Notes: generated by a model not told the origin, from the letters alone. Positions 26,127 through 36,602 are shown, numbered from the stretch's first letter. The stretch: DNA of 64,000 nucleotides from Methanoregula sp. (GCA_028679075.1 JAJRCF010000010.1:1-64000), one strand, 5' to 3'. Made by a program: numbers and translations.

Positions 26127-29100
26127 TTACATGAAGTCGGCAAGGCCGAGCTGCTGCTGCTTCTCCTCGCCGAAGGTGGACTCGATCGCAAGGTCGATCA
26201 CCTCGACCCTTTGCTTGGTATACTCCGATACCTTGTACTTGCGGCAGATCTCGCGGGACATCTCAAGATATTTCTTGACGGAGCCCTCGTGAACCGTGGG
26301 GATGATGTTCCCGTTGCAGATCCCTTTTCCCTTGAACTTCGTGCACTTGCCGGCAAGCGGCATCCGCCGGTAACTCGTATTGCACTTCGTGCACCGGAAC
26401 TTCTGTTTGGAAAATGCCGAGAGGTTTCCCATGAGGTCACGGATGAAATGGGTGTTGAGCACCCGCTCTGCCACGTCATCGGCGTCAACGGCCCGGATCT
26501 TCTCCGCGAGATCAAGCTCCGCCCCGAGCTTGTCGGTCATCGTCTTCATCTGGGTATACATCGATTCAATCGGTCCCGCAGAGATATCCGAGGTATCGTG
26601 GGTGAACTGGAAGCCTTCGAGTTGGGCCGGCGTCCCGATCCTGTTTTCCACGCGGTCGATGAGTTTGACGATCGTCTTGGGCTCTGCATAGAGAAGGGCA
26701 CTGGTATATACTTCGATCGGGTAATGGTCGCAGACATCGACGTTGAGCGCCTCCTTGTCGATCTCGGCCGGGTCGATCCGGCTTGTCAGGACGAGGGGGG
26801 CGTCCATCGATCCGCCCCGGTTCTGCGGCAGGAAAGACCGCGAGAAATTGATCAGGCCGTCAAGGAGGAGCATGATGCAGTCCTCATCGCCATCACACTG
26901 TCCGGTGAAGATGCCGTTTGCGACGAGCGTATGATCATCTGCTACCGTCAGGCAGTAGACCCGGTCCTCGGGTGCAGGAACCGGTTCAGCAAGCCGGATC
27001 GTGTCGGAGATCACACAGGAACCTTCGAAGATCGGTACTGAATCGCCGGGCTTGAGTTCCATTGCCCGGAGTTTACGGAGATATCCCGTGTCCCAGACCA
27101 GCATTGCATGGTCGGGTGTAACCACGAGCTCCTTCCCCCGTGACGTGGTGAACCGGATCAGGGATGCCGGGGAACGGTGGATGGAGACGGACGTGACTTT
27201 CCGGATATGGATCTGGCCATTCGTATCAACGGTGCGGGTGGCAAACGGCCGTACCGGGTCTGAGTAGTAGGTGCCGAGCCGGTCAAGGCCCGGCTGGTTA
27301 ATATCGAAATTCTCCAGCACGAACTTCCGGATGGGGGTTTTTTCCCATCTCCTGCCATCGTACACCTCGATTTCCGTGTCGCCGTAAAAACAGTTTCGGC
27401 GCTTGGCGGCATGGAAGAACGGGTGGGCGTATCCCACGTTCGCACGCGTGAACCCGGCGATCCGTGCAAGGACGCCGGCACTCGTGTGCGGTGCAAGGCC
27501 GATGACCAGGTGTCCCACGAGGTCGGCAGGTTCCTTCACGTTGTAGAACGGTTCAAGGCCATAGCACTTGACGAGCAGTTCGTCCATGAACTTTGTTACG
27601 CTGACCAGCCACTCGGCACAGGAGTCGGAGACAAGGATATCCTGGGCGTGGAGTTCCACCACCTGCAGGCCGTTCTGGAGATCGTAACCGTGGGTATCCT
27701 TTGTATAGCCAAGCGAGCGCATTTTTTCCACGGAGACACGGACTTCATCCGGGCGGATATGCGTCAGGGGCAGGTCGATCATGTCGAACCGGGTCGTACC
27801 GTCCTTGAAGACAAAGATGTTCTGCTGTGCCCGCAGGATGCCCTTCTCCATCGCCTCCACGGACTTCTCCCGGGAGATCATACCCTTGACACCTTTGACG
27901 AGGGCGATGCTGTCGGTCTTAAGGCCCATCCGTTCCATTGCTTTTGCGTACTCTGCCTTGACGTTGAGGCTGATCCGTTGGCTGCATACCGCGGGGACAT
28001 CGCAGTTCGGGCACCGGTCCTGCAGGATCTCGTGGCCGCACTTCTGGCAGGTGAAGAGCGCGACCGTATGGCCCCCGCATTTTTCGCACCGGTTCAGGTA
28101 CGTGATCTCGTTGCAGGCCGAGCACCGGCGCCGCCCCACTTCGATCTCGATGATCCCGCCCTCCTTCTGGAAGTCGAGTTCCGTGTTCTCCGCGTCCACT
28201 TCCGCCGTGTGGGCAGAGGCAGACTGGAACGAGCGCCGGTTCCCGCCGGAATCCCCGAGCGGGAAGAGGACGTGGGGCGGGGGGTTCATTTTCCGCGGCT
28301 TCGATTTCCCGGGCCGGCCCATACGCCCTCCGATCCGTGTGCCGGACCGGGACCGCATCCTGAGGCCGGAGAGGTGCATCACCAGCGCGAGCGGGAGCGC
28401 ATCGGCCGGTGCGTTCTGCCACGTTTCCCCTTTTTTCAGGGTATCATCAAGCCCGAGCCCGGCGATGAAAGCACGATATGTCCGGATGTGTACGGTCTCC
28501 TCGCGGACTTCATGCGGGATCAACAGGGTCTCAAGTGATTCCTTGATTGCTGAATCGTTTGGGAGGTACAGACTGTCTTCCTTCACGCTTCCCTTCATTG
28601 ACACGTGCTCTGCGAGGGCACGGATCTGGTCGGTTGAGATATCGTCCCAGAACCAGGTCCAGGCAGGATACAGGTAACCTCCCTTCCGGGCAAAGTCGAG
28701 CGCCTCTGCTTCGTTCTTCGGGGATGTTGCCCCTTCACCGGCATCGAGCAGCCACCACTCCTCGCAGTAGCCTGCCGGTACGAGCGGGTGGTTATTCTCC
28801 AGGAACTCACCGTAGGAGATCAGGATCTCGCCGACGTCGAGGATCTTCTCGATCCCGGCAACGAGTCGTTTTGCCGTCGCCTCGTCATCGATCCGGAGCA
28901 CGTCGCCATTCCGGAGCCGTACTGTCGGGCCCTCGATGGAATCAACCGGCACAACACCGCAGGCTTTGCCCGGCCGTTCGGTCTTCATCTGGGTCCCGGT
29001 TGCAAGAAATTCCCCGAGGACATAGAGGGTTGCGGGATGCATCCCTGCGGCGGCAAAACCGGTATTGCGCGACCTCCCGTACCGGAGCCGGAAGCCCCCT

Positions 29101-30044
29101 TTGCGCATCGGGTAGGAGAAGACCGGACGGCCCCCGATCAGATCGCGGAGGTACTTGTCGAGCGGCTTGATGCCAACAGTCTTCTCACCGTCGCCGCTTT
29201 TTGCTGCACCGGCGATCAGTTTATCGAGCCAGTCCCAGCCTTCCATCTTCATCTTCTCGACCCGGCTCTTGAGCTTGCGGGCCTTACCGGCAATGCCTTC
29301 CCCGATGACGAGCGCCATGCCACCGCGGACGGCATTCGTCTCCACCCGCTCGAGGTTCCGGTGGCCCGAGACCTCTTCCTGTTCGGTTGCTTCGCCATCG
29401 ATACAGACCGGGCAGTTCTCGATGATGATCCGGATCTCCGCTTCGCTTGGGAGATACTGGAGGTTCATGATCGAGTTGTACTGGCGGATCTCCTCGATGT
29501 ACCGTTCCACTTCCTCCTGTCGCGGGACATAGCGGTTGATGCCCAGTTTCTGGCGCACGTAATCCCCGACCAGTACCGACATCGCCTGTGCCGTTCCCCC
29601 GGCGCTCCGTATCGGACCAGCGTAAAAGATCATCAGGTAACTGCTGCCGTCATCGTTCCTGCCAAGACCGACCTTGGCAATCCCTTCCGTGGGTGCGGAT
29701 ACGACCCCTTCAGTCAGGAGTGCCATCGCAACGCGGATCGCGTGGTCGAGCACCTCATCGTTGTTCTTCTCCCCGAACTTCCGGGCAACAAAATCGTCAC
29801 CGATCCGGAGGGCTGCCTCTTCACGGGACATCTGCTGTTCAAGTTCACGGATCCGCACCGCCACGCCCTTGACCCCGACCAGCACCTCCACACGGTCCGC
29901 GAGATCGCTTGCGATCGGGATCTCGACATCGGTGCTGGGATCGAGACCCCGGGTGCGGGCCTCTTTTGCAATCGCAATTTCACGATAGAGCCCGTCCAGC
30001 AGGGACTTCTCATAGGCTTCCATCGTGGGCGAGAGCTTGAGCAT
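26127..30044 (-). CDS. polC: DNA polymerase D large subunit (DP2) with mini-intein
   Basis: The catalytic subunit of the euryarchaeal replicative polymerase PolD. The precursor is 1305 residues from the ATG at 30044, or 1140 after removing a 165-residue intein. Landmarks are the N-terminal [14 protein letters not shown] and [30 protein letters not shown], the [11 protein letters not shown] region, zinc-binding clusters ([37 protein letters not shown]), the catalytic [24 protein letters not shown] segment and a C-terminal zinc module ([20 protein letters not shown]). A GTG at 30065 could add seven residues. The small subunit gene is not in the window. The transcript runs toward tRNA-Leu. Confidence 0.96.
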   Translation of the reverse strand: MLKLSPTMEAYEKSLLDGLYREIAIAKEARTRGLDPSTDVEIPIASDLADRVEVLVGVKGVAVRIRELEQQMSREEAALRIGDDFVARKFGEKNNDEVLDHAIRVAMALLTEGVVSAPTEGIAKVGLGRNDDGSSYLMIFYAGPIRSAGGTAQAMSVLVGDYVRQKLGINRYVPRQEEVERYIEEIRQYNSIMNLQYLPSEAEIRIIIENCPVCIDGEATEQEEVSGHRNLERVETNAVRGGMALVIGEGIAGKARKLKSRVEKMKMEGWDWLDKLIAGAAKSGDGEKTVGIKPLDKYLRDLIGGRPVFSYPMRKGGFRLRYGRSRNTGFAAAGMHPATLYVLGEFLATGTQMKTERPGKACGVVPVDSIEGPTVRLRNGDVLRIDDEATAKRLVAGIEKILDVGEILISYGEFLENNHPLVPAGYCEEWWLLDAGEGATSPKNEAEALDFARKGGYLYPAWTWFWDDISTDQIRALAEHVSMKGSVKEDSLYLPNDSAIKESLETLLIPHEVREETVHIRTYRAFIAGLGLDDTLKKGETWQNAPADALPLALVMHLSGLRMRSRSGTRIGGRMGRPGKSKPRKMNPPPHVLFPLGDSGGNRRSFQSASAHTAEVDAENTELDFQKEGGIIEIEVGRRRCSACNEITYLNRCEKCGGHTVALFTCQKCGHEILQDRCPNCDVPAVCSQRISLNVKAEYAKAMERMGLKTDSIALVKGVKGMISREKSVEAMEKGILRAQQNIFVFKDGTTRFDMIDLPLTHIRPDEVRVSVEKMRSLGYTKDTHGYDLQNGLQVVELHAQDILVSDSCAEWLVSVTKFMDELLVKCYGLEPFYNVKEPADLVGHLVIGLAPHTSAGVLARIAGFTRANVGYAHPFFHAAKRRNCFYGDTEIEVYDGRRWEKTPIRKFVLENFDINQPGLDRLGTYYSDPVRPFATRTVDTNGQIHIRKVTSVSIHRSPASLIRFTTSRGKELVVTPDHAMLVWDTGYLRKLRAMELKPGDSVPIFEGSCVISDTIRLAEPVPAPEDRVYCLTVADDHTLVANGIFTGQCDGDEDCIMLLLDGLINFSRSFLPQNRGGSMDAPLVLTSRIDPAEIDKEALNVDVCDHYPIEVYTSALLYAEPKTIVKLIDRVENRIGTPAQLEGFQFTHDTSDISAGPIESMYTQMKTMTDKLGAELDLAEKIRAVDADDVAERVLNTHFIRDLMGNLSAFSKQKFRCTKCNTSYRRMPLAGKCTKFKGKGICNGNIIPTVHEGSVKKYLEMSREICRKYKVSEYTKQRVEVIDLAIESTFGEEKQQQLGLADFM
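26898..27392 (-). other. Mini-intein inserted in PolD large subunit
   Basis: The 165-residue insert (residues of about 885-1049 of the precursor) separates HAAKRRN from CDGDEDC at the catalytic metal-binding site. Block A starts with Cys1 ([10 protein letters not shown]) and block B is [14 protein letters not shown], with TPDH in place of TxxH. Near the end come [15 protein letters not shown] and block G, GIFTGQ followed by Cys+1. There is no room for a homing endonuclease domain and no LAGLIDADG motif, so it cannot home by itself. The last intein residue is Gln rather than Asn, as reported for a Pyrococcus PolII intein. The preceding residue is Gly rather than His. Confidence 0.93.
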
Positions 30045-30174
30045 ACCGGTACGGTTGTGCCGCACGGGGATTTATGGATGCTGATTCAGGAGGATCCGGT
30101 CAATCCGGGAACAGGAAAGATCAAAGGGTACGAAATAAAAAAGGGACCTGAGGGGGAACGCCGCAGCGTTTACA

Positions 30175-30918
30175 TCACGGTTTCTCTTCTTTCTTCTCTT
30201 CAGGCTTCACATTTGCTTTGTGCGTAAAGACCGTTGCACCCGCACCGATGCATGCCGTGATAATCCCGATTATGGCCGCGATGACCGTAGGGCTCTCCAG
30301 GGGCCCTGATGATGAGGTCTCGGTGGCAACGGGCTGCACGGTCTGCACGATGATGACGGGTGCAGCCGTGGGGATCGCAGTAGCGGCGGTTGCAACAGTC
30401 GTTGACTGGGCAGAGGAATACCCGCTTAACGGGACAAGCGTACCGAAGGCATGGTTCTCCTGTCCGGCAACAACATAGGTGGTTCCCTCGTAATCGTAGT
30501 ATCCACTCAGTGCCAGTCGCAGGATGTGGCTTCCTGCAGGAAGGCCAGTAAGGGTTCCCGGAGTGGTCCCATGGTATACCCCATCGATCAGGATAGCAGC
30601 TCCCATGGGGGTTGAGGCAACCGTAAGATTGCCGGTCGTGGCCGGGGTTGTTGTTATCACCGTTGTTTCAGCGGTTGTCGTCGGGGCGACCGTGGTTGTT
30701 GCCGGCACCGCCGTTGTGGCTGTTGCAGCAACCGTGGTTGTCGCCGCTTCTGTGGTAACCTGCGTAGTCACCGTCGTTTCAAGGGTTGTTTCAGTAGTCG
30801 TCGGAACAGCCGTTGTATTCGTCGTATTTGTTGTATTTACAACATCCGCTGATACAGGCACTATTATCACAAAGGCAATCGCGATAAGGATGATGAGATG
30901 CCTACAGGTCATCTTCAT
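30175..30918 (-). CDS. PEGA-domain surface protein with Thr-rich linker
   Basis: A 247-residue membrane-anchored exported protein. A signal sequence of about 24 residues is followed by a long Thr/Val/Ala-rich linker (about 26-95) of near-repetitive TTV and TTA units. A PEGA domain (about 96-165; GNLTVASTPMGAAILIDGVYHGTTPGTLTGLPAGSHILRL) comes next, then a second low-complexity stretch, a C-terminal helix (about 207-232) and a KPEEKKEEKP tail. PEGA domains are common in the exported proteins of Methanomicrobiales and probably bind the cell envelope. The linker may be glycosylated. The gene stands alone. Confidence 0.85.
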   Translation of the reverse strand: MKMTCRHLIILIAIAFVIIVPVSADVVNTTNTTNTTAVPTTTETTLETTVTTQVTTEAATTTVAATATTAVPATTTVAPTTTAETTVITTTPATTGNLTVASTPMGAAILIDGVYHGTTPGTLTGLPAGSHILRLALSGYYDYEGTTYVVAGQENHAFGTLVPLSGYSSAQSTTVATAATAIPTAAPVIIVQTVQPVATETSSSGPLESPTVIAAIIGIITACIGAGATVFTHKANVKPEEKKEEKP

Positions 30919-31438
30919 GGTACGATCTCCAGGTCAACGTATTTGTTCATGAACATCTGATCACACCAGGTTTTTCGATACTGGGATCTATCCCCTTGCG
31001 ATCCGGATATACCGGGAGCGCTACGTCCATCGGGGATCCCTGTGCAGGGTAATTTCTCAACCCCCATTACGGGACACCTGCCGGAAGAGAGATCATGGTT
31101 CAGGAAATTATTGCGTGGGCTGGCATGATGAATGTTGTCAGACCCGGCATCCCTGCCGCTTGCATATACAGGGAATTTTACGTGCCGCATCTGCCTGCCA
31201 GGGTTACTGTTTTCTGCCGGTTGCAGCAATGAGAGGGATCCGGATTGCGACCAGCATGTCAAATCCCTTACGCAGAATCGTTTTGCATTCATAAGGTAAC
31301 GAAAAGATTTCAGGTGTGTCTGGATTTTATCACGAAAAAGTGAGGTGGGTGGGGAGAAGGATTGACATCTTTTTTCTCACTCACCATTTCCATTATTTAC
31401 CGGGTTTCATCCGGGTAATTCAGAGTGTGTAACTTCAC
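30919..31438. other. Intergenic spacer of about 520 bp, no gene seen
   Basis: Upstream of the PEGA gene and downstream of the TM-helix gene, both minus strand. A 125-codon open frame on the minus strand (30915-31292) has no ribosome site, low-quality composition and no family resemblance, so I leave it out. T-rich and A-rich runs near 31365-31395 may terminate the TM-helix gene. Confidence 0.45.
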
Positions 31439-32119
31439 TTATTTGGAGATCTCTTCCATTACCTTGTCAATGATTGCCTCGCTCCGGTTCTTCATGCCAA
31501 ACCAGACGACAATCGCAATCGAGGCGCCGAGCCCGATACCGATACCCCAGAAGATTGGTGTGAGGATCGTGTAGATAATCGAAAGGTCCAGGAGAAGCTG
31601 TGAAAGCGCCAGCATGATGACGACAAAGTACAGGAACACACGGAGCAGCAGGAGCACCGGGCTGATCAGCTCAATGCGTGTGGTATTTGTCGAGTAATTC
31701 CTGAATACATCAATAAAGTAATCCACAAGGATGATGCCGACAACAATAATGATGACGAATGCGACGACATGGGGAATATACTCGATGACCCCGGTCATGA
31801 ACTTGCTGAGATAGTCCAGGTTGAGGATATCAACTGCGGCGAGAATCGCAATAAGGTAGATAATGCACCGAACTGTTATATCTCCCATATATCCGAATGA
31901 GACCGGAGACTTCGTAACGTGTTTACCCAGGTCCGATTCACCGATTGCCGGGGTTGCGGTTGCTGTCGCAGTTGCCTTGTCAAGAATGATCCGGGCGGCT
32001 TTTCCAAGCAGGCGTCCTACTACCCAGCCGATAAGAAGAACAACAAGCGCACCTATAATGGCAGGAAGTACCGCCACTACATTTTCCAATCCACGGGATA
32101 CTATGTCAATTGAAACCAT
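31439..32119 (-). CDS. Conserved TM-helix repeat membrane protein (MscS-related)
   Basis: A 226-residue membrane protein with about five hydrophobic segments. The first region, VAVLPAIIGALVVLLIGWVVGRLLGKAARIILDK, is the TM-helix repeat found beside mechanosensitive-channel proteins (COG0668 neighbourhood). The same pattern recurs as VEYIPHVVAFVIIIVVGIILVDYFID, and the last segment is PIFWGIGIGLGASIAIVVWFGMKN. A soluble MscS beta domain is absent, so gating as a channel is not established. The gene is divergent from the PAS protein, sharing a 205-bp AT-rich promoter spacer. Confidence 0.8.
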   Translation of the reverse strand: MVSIDIVSRGLENVVAVLPAIIGALVVLLIGWVVGRLLGKAARIILDKATATATATPAIGESDLGKHVTKSPVSFGYMGDITVRCIIYLIAILAAVDILNLDYLSKFMTGVIEYIPHVVAFVIIIVVGIILVDYFIDVFRNYSTNTTRIELISPVLLLLRVFLYFVVIMLALSQLLLDLSIIYTILTPIFWGIGIGLGASIAIVVWFGMKNRSEAIIDKVMEEISK

Positions 32120-32192
32120 AATTTACCTCCTTTTTTTTAAGCACATATAGATTTGTGAGATAGAGTTGCAACAAATTAGGTTGCATACACTA

Positions 32193-32209
32193 CAGTATTG
32201 ATTTTACTG
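32193..32209. promoter_or_regulatory. Short inverted repeat in divergent promoter spacer
   Basis: CAGTA, seven bases, TACTG. It sits between the divergent TM-helix and PAS-HTH genes in a strongly AT-rich stretch (32120-32324). A possible operator for the adjacent HTH protein, but the arms are only 5 bp. Confidence 0.3.
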
Positions 32210-32324
32210 TTTATAGTATTTAAAATTTTACTACATCAACAATACATCTTGCTGATTCATAACAATTATAAATTCTGCATACCAAACTTCTTAGCAAGGC
32301 CGCGCTATCCGGTTTTACATTACC

Positions 32325-33710
32325 ATGATGCAGGATTACCAGCAGGAACTCATTGTAATTCGGGACCTCCTCAAGAAGAACCCGAACGGGATGAGTGTAA
32401 CCGATATCTCAAAGGCGTTGAAAAAGAACAAAAATACCGTAGGGAGATATCTCGACATCCTGCTCATCTCCGGACAGGTCGACATGCGGACCTACGGCAT
32501 GGCAAAAGTATACTCTCTCTCCCAGCGGGTCCCGCTGTCCGCCATGCTCAGTTATTCAAAAGAACTGATCATGGTACTGGATAACGAGTCCCGGATCATT
32601 GATGTCAATGGTAATTTTTTAAGCCTCCTACAGCTCTCGCGTGAAGAGACGGTTGGAAAGAATATCACCTACCTGCAATCACCCGAAGTGGATGTCCATG
32701 AATTTCTGGACAGTATTACCTCAGACCGGCTGAACAGCGAGAATACCATCACCTTCAAAGTGAGGGGCAAGGGCGAGCGGATCTTCCACCAGAAGTGCGT
32801 CCCGACCGTTTTCGATGATGGGAGAAAAGGGATCACGCTGATCCTTGAGGATGTCACGGAGCACATCCTTGCTGAACGGGATGTCCGGGAGAGTGAGGAG
32901 CGCTTCCGGATGATGGCAGAGAACATCCGTGACGGGCTCATCATACTGGAGAACGGCAAAACCGTGTATGCCAACAACCGCATCTCAGAGATCACCGGGT
33001 ATTCCAACGAAGAACTCTGGTCAATGAATACCCTCACTATCATCCCATCGGAATGCCATGATGAAGTAGCAAAGCGGATACGGGATATCGAAACCCATCC
33101 TGACAAGCCAAGCGATATCCAGATGTGGATCATCCGGAAGGATGGTGAAAGGAGGTTCGTCTATCTCCGGTTCAGTGCAGTACGGCACAGCAACACACTC
33201 TATAATTTCGTGATATTCACCGATATCACGGAGCTCAAGGCGCAGGAGGCGAAGGTGCGGGAAAGCGAGCAGCGGTTCCGGATGATGGCTGAGAACATCC
33301 AGGACGGGCTCATCATTGCAGAGAACGATCGGGTCGTGTACACGAACCGCCGTATCAACGAGATCTCAGGGTATTCTGAGGAAGAGATGGCTTCGATGGG
33401 ACTCCGTGGGACCATTATCGTGGAAGATGTATCGGAGATCGCCGCGGCAGGTATTATCCCCCATTCGGAGAAGACAAAAATTGAGGAGATTGTCAGAAAT
33501 GTCCAGCCGGATTCAGGTACACCCGGGGAATTCAGTGTCTGGATACGACGCAAGGATGGCATGCCACGGTTTATCCAGGGGAAGGTCACCGCGGCCCGTC
33601 ACGGGGATGTAACCAGTACCTACATCACTATCGCAGATATCACGGTGTTTGCAGAGCGGGAGAAGAACCTGCGTGAGCGGATCGATGCGCTCCAGGAAAT
33701 CCTGCATTAA
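32325..33710 (+). CDS. HTH protein with three PAS domains, no kinase
   Basis: A 461-residue cytosolic protein. Residues 1-65 form a winged helix (GMSVTDISKALKKNKNTVGRYLDILLISGQVDMRTYGMAKVYSLS). Three PAS/PAC units follow at about 75-190, 193-310 and 317-440. The second and third are close duplicates, both starting ESEQRFRMMAENI or a near variant. There is no histidine-kinase, GAF or receiver domain, so it looks like a one-component sensor-regulator. Such HTH-PAS proteins are abundant in Methanomicrobiales. It lies upstream of the COG1361-RND genes in the same direction, so it may regulate them; this is inferred. Two adjacent ATG codons give start alternatives at 32325 and 32328. Confidence 0.85.
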   Translation: MMQDYQQELIVIRDLLKKNPNGMSVTDISKALKKNKNTVGRYLDILLISGQVDMRTYGMAKVYSLSQRVPLSAMLSYSKELIMVLDNESRIIDVNGNFLSLLQLSREETVGKNITYLQSPEVDVHEFLDSITSDRLNSENTITFKVRGKGERIFHQKCVPTVFDDGRKGITLILEDVTEHILAERDVRESEERFRMMAENIRDGLIILENGKTVYANNRISEITGYSNEELWSMNTLTIIPSECHDEVAKRIRDIETHPDKPSDIQMWIIRKDGERRFVYLRFSAVRHSNTLYNFVIFTDITELKAQEAKVRESEQRFRMMAENIQDGLIIAENDRVVYTNRRINEISGYSEEEMASMGLRGTIIVEDVSEIAAAGIIPHSEKTKIEEIVRNVQPDSGTPGEFSVWIRRKDGMPRFIQGKVTAARHGDVTSTYITIADITVFAEREKNLRERIDALQEILH

Positions 33711-33791
33711 TGGATCATGTCCCCGGCTTGTAAACTCCGGGATGTGGTTCATCATTTATTATTCATATGTATAATCCATAGGAAAAATGTT

Positions 33792-33803
33792 TTAATACTA
33801 TAA
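33792..33803 (+). promoter_or_regulatory. AT-rich promoter element before the COG1361-RND genes
   Basis: TTAATACTATAA lies about 45-57 bases before the ATG at 33849. It is the best TATA-like match in the 138-bp spacer after the PAS gene. Confidence 0.4.
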
Positions 33804-33848
33804 CTTCTAACTTTAGTGATACATTTGCTTATACAGCGTGAGACAATC

Positions 33849-35222
33849 ATGACAGTTTGTAAAAGAGATATAATTCTTGGGAACAGGATACCCCACAATT
33901 CCGGACATACGGGATACCGGAGCCACAGTCTCCTTGCGCTCCTGATCCTGACTGGTATCGCGATGGCATGCATTGCAGTATCACCTGCAAGTGCCGGATC
34001 ACAATATATGGCGGGAAGCCCGGAGCTTTCCGCAACGATCTCCGGCAACAATGAACTCTCGCCCGGTAAGGAAGTACAGCTTGCCGTCGTCATCCAGAAC
34101 ACCGGAATTAACGAGTTCAAGTTTGTAAAATCGGGCATTGTTGATACGGACGACCTCCCGAATACCGCAAAATTCCTTACGGTAACCCTTGGTTCAGGTG
34201 ACTCTTCCCTTATTGTGAAGTCAGACCCGCAGATGGTCGGTGACCTCAAGGCAAGCGGAACGGCAACCGCCACATTCACGGTAAGAGTCCCCTCTGATGC
34301 TGCAGCAGGGACCTACTCACTGCCGGTCCGGCTGAACTACACCTACCTGTATACCGCCGAACAGTACGGATCTGATACGGTCCAGTATACCTACAAGACC
34401 ATCGATGAGACTCTCCAGATCCCGGTAAAGGTCAAATCGAATGTCAGGATCGCTGTCCTCTCTGCCGATATCCAGCACCTGAATGCCGGTACGGAGGGAT
34501 ATATCACCCTCACCGTGCAGAATGCCGGCCACGAGGACGCAAAGAAGGCAATTGTCACGATTGCACGAAATGACGGGAGCCCCGTTATCCCAACGGAAGC
34601 CAGTGCATATGTCGGTGACTTCCCGGCCAACGGGACCGCAAAGTGCATCTTCAAGACCTCCGTGGATCAGGGCGCAGAAGAACAGACGTACCCCCTCGAT
34701 GTCTATGTGAAATATGAGAACAGTGAAGGCGACACCGTCTCCTCCGATATCGAGACGATCGGGGTCCCGGTCGGTGGCAAGATCACCTTCTCCATCAACT
34801 CCGATGTGCAGACAATCGCACCCGGTGAGAAGAAAGTGATCCGGGCGAGCTTCAGGAACACCGGTGGGGCAACCGCATACCAGGCCCTTGCCCGGGTCAG
34901 CATGGTCGACCCATTCACCAGTAACGATGACTCAGCATTCCTCGGCGATATCGCACCCGGAGAGACAAAAGAGGCCTCGTTCCTGGTATCAGCAGATGGC
35001 TCTGCCACCGTGAAGAATTACGGCATCGATACCGAGATCCGGTACCGTGATGCGCTTGACAACTCCGTTATCTCGGACCCCATGAAACTGAGCGTCGATG
35101 TTGTCGAGAAGAAAAGCGCTGTCTCTTCGCTGATGGGTAACCCTGCTATCCTTGCCGCAATTGCCATCATCGTCATTGCAATCGGGTATCTCCTCTATCG
35201 CAGCAGGAAGAAACTCCAGTAA
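33849..35222 (+). CDS. COG1361-type surface protein, first of a tandem pair
   Basis: A 457-residue membrane-anchored surface protein. A basic lead of about 30 residues and a hydrophobic segment (LLALLILTGIAMACIAVSPASA) are followed by three or more CARDB/NEW3-like beta domains (about 65-420) and a C-terminal helix (LAAIAIIVIAIGYLLY) with an RSRKKLQ tail. It aligns over its length with the next gene: both begin the mature part with GSPxLSA, then PGK/PGQ, N-T/S-G-I/V-N, DLPNTAKF/DLPTTAKF and KSDPQ. The ATG at 33849 (MTVCKRD) is taken; a GTG 33 bases upstream is possible. It is separated from its paralogue by 12 bp. Confidence 0.82.
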   Translation: MTVCKRDIILGNRIPHNSGHTGYRSHSLLALLILTGIAMACIAVSPASAGSQYMAGSPELSATISGNNELSPGKEVQLAVVIQNTGINEFKFVKSGIVDTDDLPNTAKFLTVTLGSGDSSLIVKSDPQMVGDLKASGTATATFTVRVPSDAAAGTYSLPVRLNYTYLYTAEQYGSDTVQYTYKTIDETLQIPVKVKSNVRIAVLSADIQHLNAGTEGYITLTVQNAGHEDAKKAIVTIARNDGSPVIPTEASAYVGDFPANGTAKCIFKTSVDQGAEEQTYPLDVYVKYENSEGDTVSSDIETIGVPVGGKITFSINSDVQTIAPGEKKVIRASFRNTGGATAYQALARVSMVDPFTSNDDSAFLGDIAPGETKEASFLVSADGSATVKNYGIDTEIRYRDALDNSVISDPMKLSVDVVEKKSAVSSLMGNPAILAAIAIIVIAIGYLLYRSRKKLQ

Positions 35223-35234
35223 CGAGGGAAGAGC

Positions 35235-36602
35235 ATGACCTCCACCAGCTTTTCCGGCAATACCCGTACGGCCCTCGCGATGATCGCCCTGATCATCTGC
35301 AGCGCCGTTATTGCAGCGCCGGTCTCTGCAGCGATTTACACGCAAATATCGGGGTCACCTGCAACGACCTCCAAGTACCTTGGCGGAAGCCCGTCGCTCT
35401 CTGCCAGTGTAACCGGGGCCAACGAGTTTGCCCCGGGCCAGGACGCCACGATCACGGTCCTGGTGAAAAATTCCGGCGTCAACGCCATGAAGCAGCTCAA
35501 CCAGACTGCAATTGAATACAGCGATCTCCCGACTACGGCAAAATTTGTCACGCTGACACTCACCTCCGACAACAATGCAGTGATCATAAAAAGCGATCCG
35601 CAGATCCTCAATAACATTCCTGCCAGCGGGACCGGTTCGACCGTGCAGTTCAAGGCAAAGATCTCCTCGAACGCAACCGCAGGAGAATACCAGCTTCCAT
35701 TGATCATCAATTACCAGTATCCCCGGATTATCCAGCAGGAAAAAGACTCGGAGTTCGAAGATACCTATACAACAGCCGAGGTAACACTCCCCGTCACCAT
35801 CCGGATCAAGCCCGAAGTGAAGATCGCCGTTGTAGAATCCACCTCGGATACGATCAGTGCGGGAACTGAAGGGTACCTCAGCCTGAAGATCAGGAATGAC
35901 GGCCCCGAAAACGGCACCAAAGCCAGCGTAAAGCTCGTCCGGAGCGGGAGCAGTGCCATCATACCGACCGACGGTTCGGCGTTCATAGGGGATTTCCCGA
36001 GTGGCGGCATTGTCGGGTGCAGGTTCAAGATGGTCGCATCCAAGGATGCAACAACCCAGACCTACCCGGTCGATGTCCTTGTCACCTATACGAACAGCGA
36101 AGGGGACGTGGTCACAACGAAAAGCGAGACCATCGGTATCCCGGTAGACAGCAAGACCAGCTTCGCAGTAATCTCACCGGTACCCGCGGTTGCCGCCGGG
36201 TCGCAGGGCTCCATTGAGGTCCAGTACCGGAACACCGGGAACACAACGGTATACGAGACCCAGTCGCGGCTGACTCCCCATGGCGATGTCACCATTGATA
36301 ACAATGTGGCATACCTTGGCGAGCTCAAGCCGGGGGAATCCGCGACCGCCCTGTACGACATCGCCGTCGGGAAGGGCACCGAACCTTCGACCTATACATT
36401 CGACAGCAAGCTCCGGTTCCGTGACGCCCTCGGCAACAGCCAGGAGTCCGACACGGTTGCAGTAACCATACAGGTCCTGCCCGCCAGGGCAGATACTATT
36501 GCCGGAATTCCTACAACCGTCATCATTGCCGGGATCATCCTTGTAGTTATTGCTGCCGGTATCGGGCTGTTTGCATACCGGCGCAAAAAGAGCCCGCAGT
36601 GA
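35235..36602 (+). CDS. COG1361-type surface protein, second of a tandem pair
   Basis: A 455-residue paralogue of the preceding gene with the same layout: signal segment (about 10-34, ending APVSA), NEW3/CARDB-like repeats, and a C-terminal helix (TVIIAGIILVVIAAGIGLFAY) with an RRKKSPQ tail. Conserved features include DSKLRFRDALGNSQESD, which matches the IRYRDALDNSVISD of the first copy. Both copies lie directly before an RND exporter gene, in parallel to the COG1361 gene beside the ABC exporter at the window start. They may serve as extracytoplasmic partners of the transporter; this is inferred. Confidence 0.82.
   Translation: MTSTSFSGNTRTALAMIALIICSAVIAAPVSAAIYTQISGSPATTSKYLGGSPSLSASVTGANEFAPGQDATITVLVKNSGVNAMKQLNQTAIEYSDLPTTAKFVTLTLTSDNNAVIIKSDPQILNNIPASGTGSTVQFKAKISSNATAGEYQLPLIINYQYPRIIQQEKDSEFEDTYTTAEVTLPVTIRIKPEVKIAVVESTSDTISAGTEGYLSLKIRNDGPENGTKASVKLVRSGSSAIIPTDGSAFIGDFPSGGIVGCRFKMVASKDATTQTYPVDVLVTYTNSEGDVVTTKSETIGIPVDSKTSFAVISPVPAVAAGSQGSIEVQYRNTGNTTVYETQSRLTPHGDVTIDNNVAYLGELKPGESATALYDIAVGKGTEPSTYTFDSKLRFRDALGNSQESDTVAVTIQVLPARADTIAGIPTTVIIAGIILVVIAAGIGLFAYRRKKSPQ

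Noticed and set aside
26100-30227. Long open frames antisense to the PolD large subunit gene (up to 479 codons)
   Set aside because: They mirror the codon structure of a GC-rich real gene, have no motifs, and the opposite strand encodes a complete conserved protein.
30915-31292. 125-codon frame upstream of the PEGA gene
   Set aside because: No ribosome site, no recognisable domain, and composition unlike neighbouring genes.
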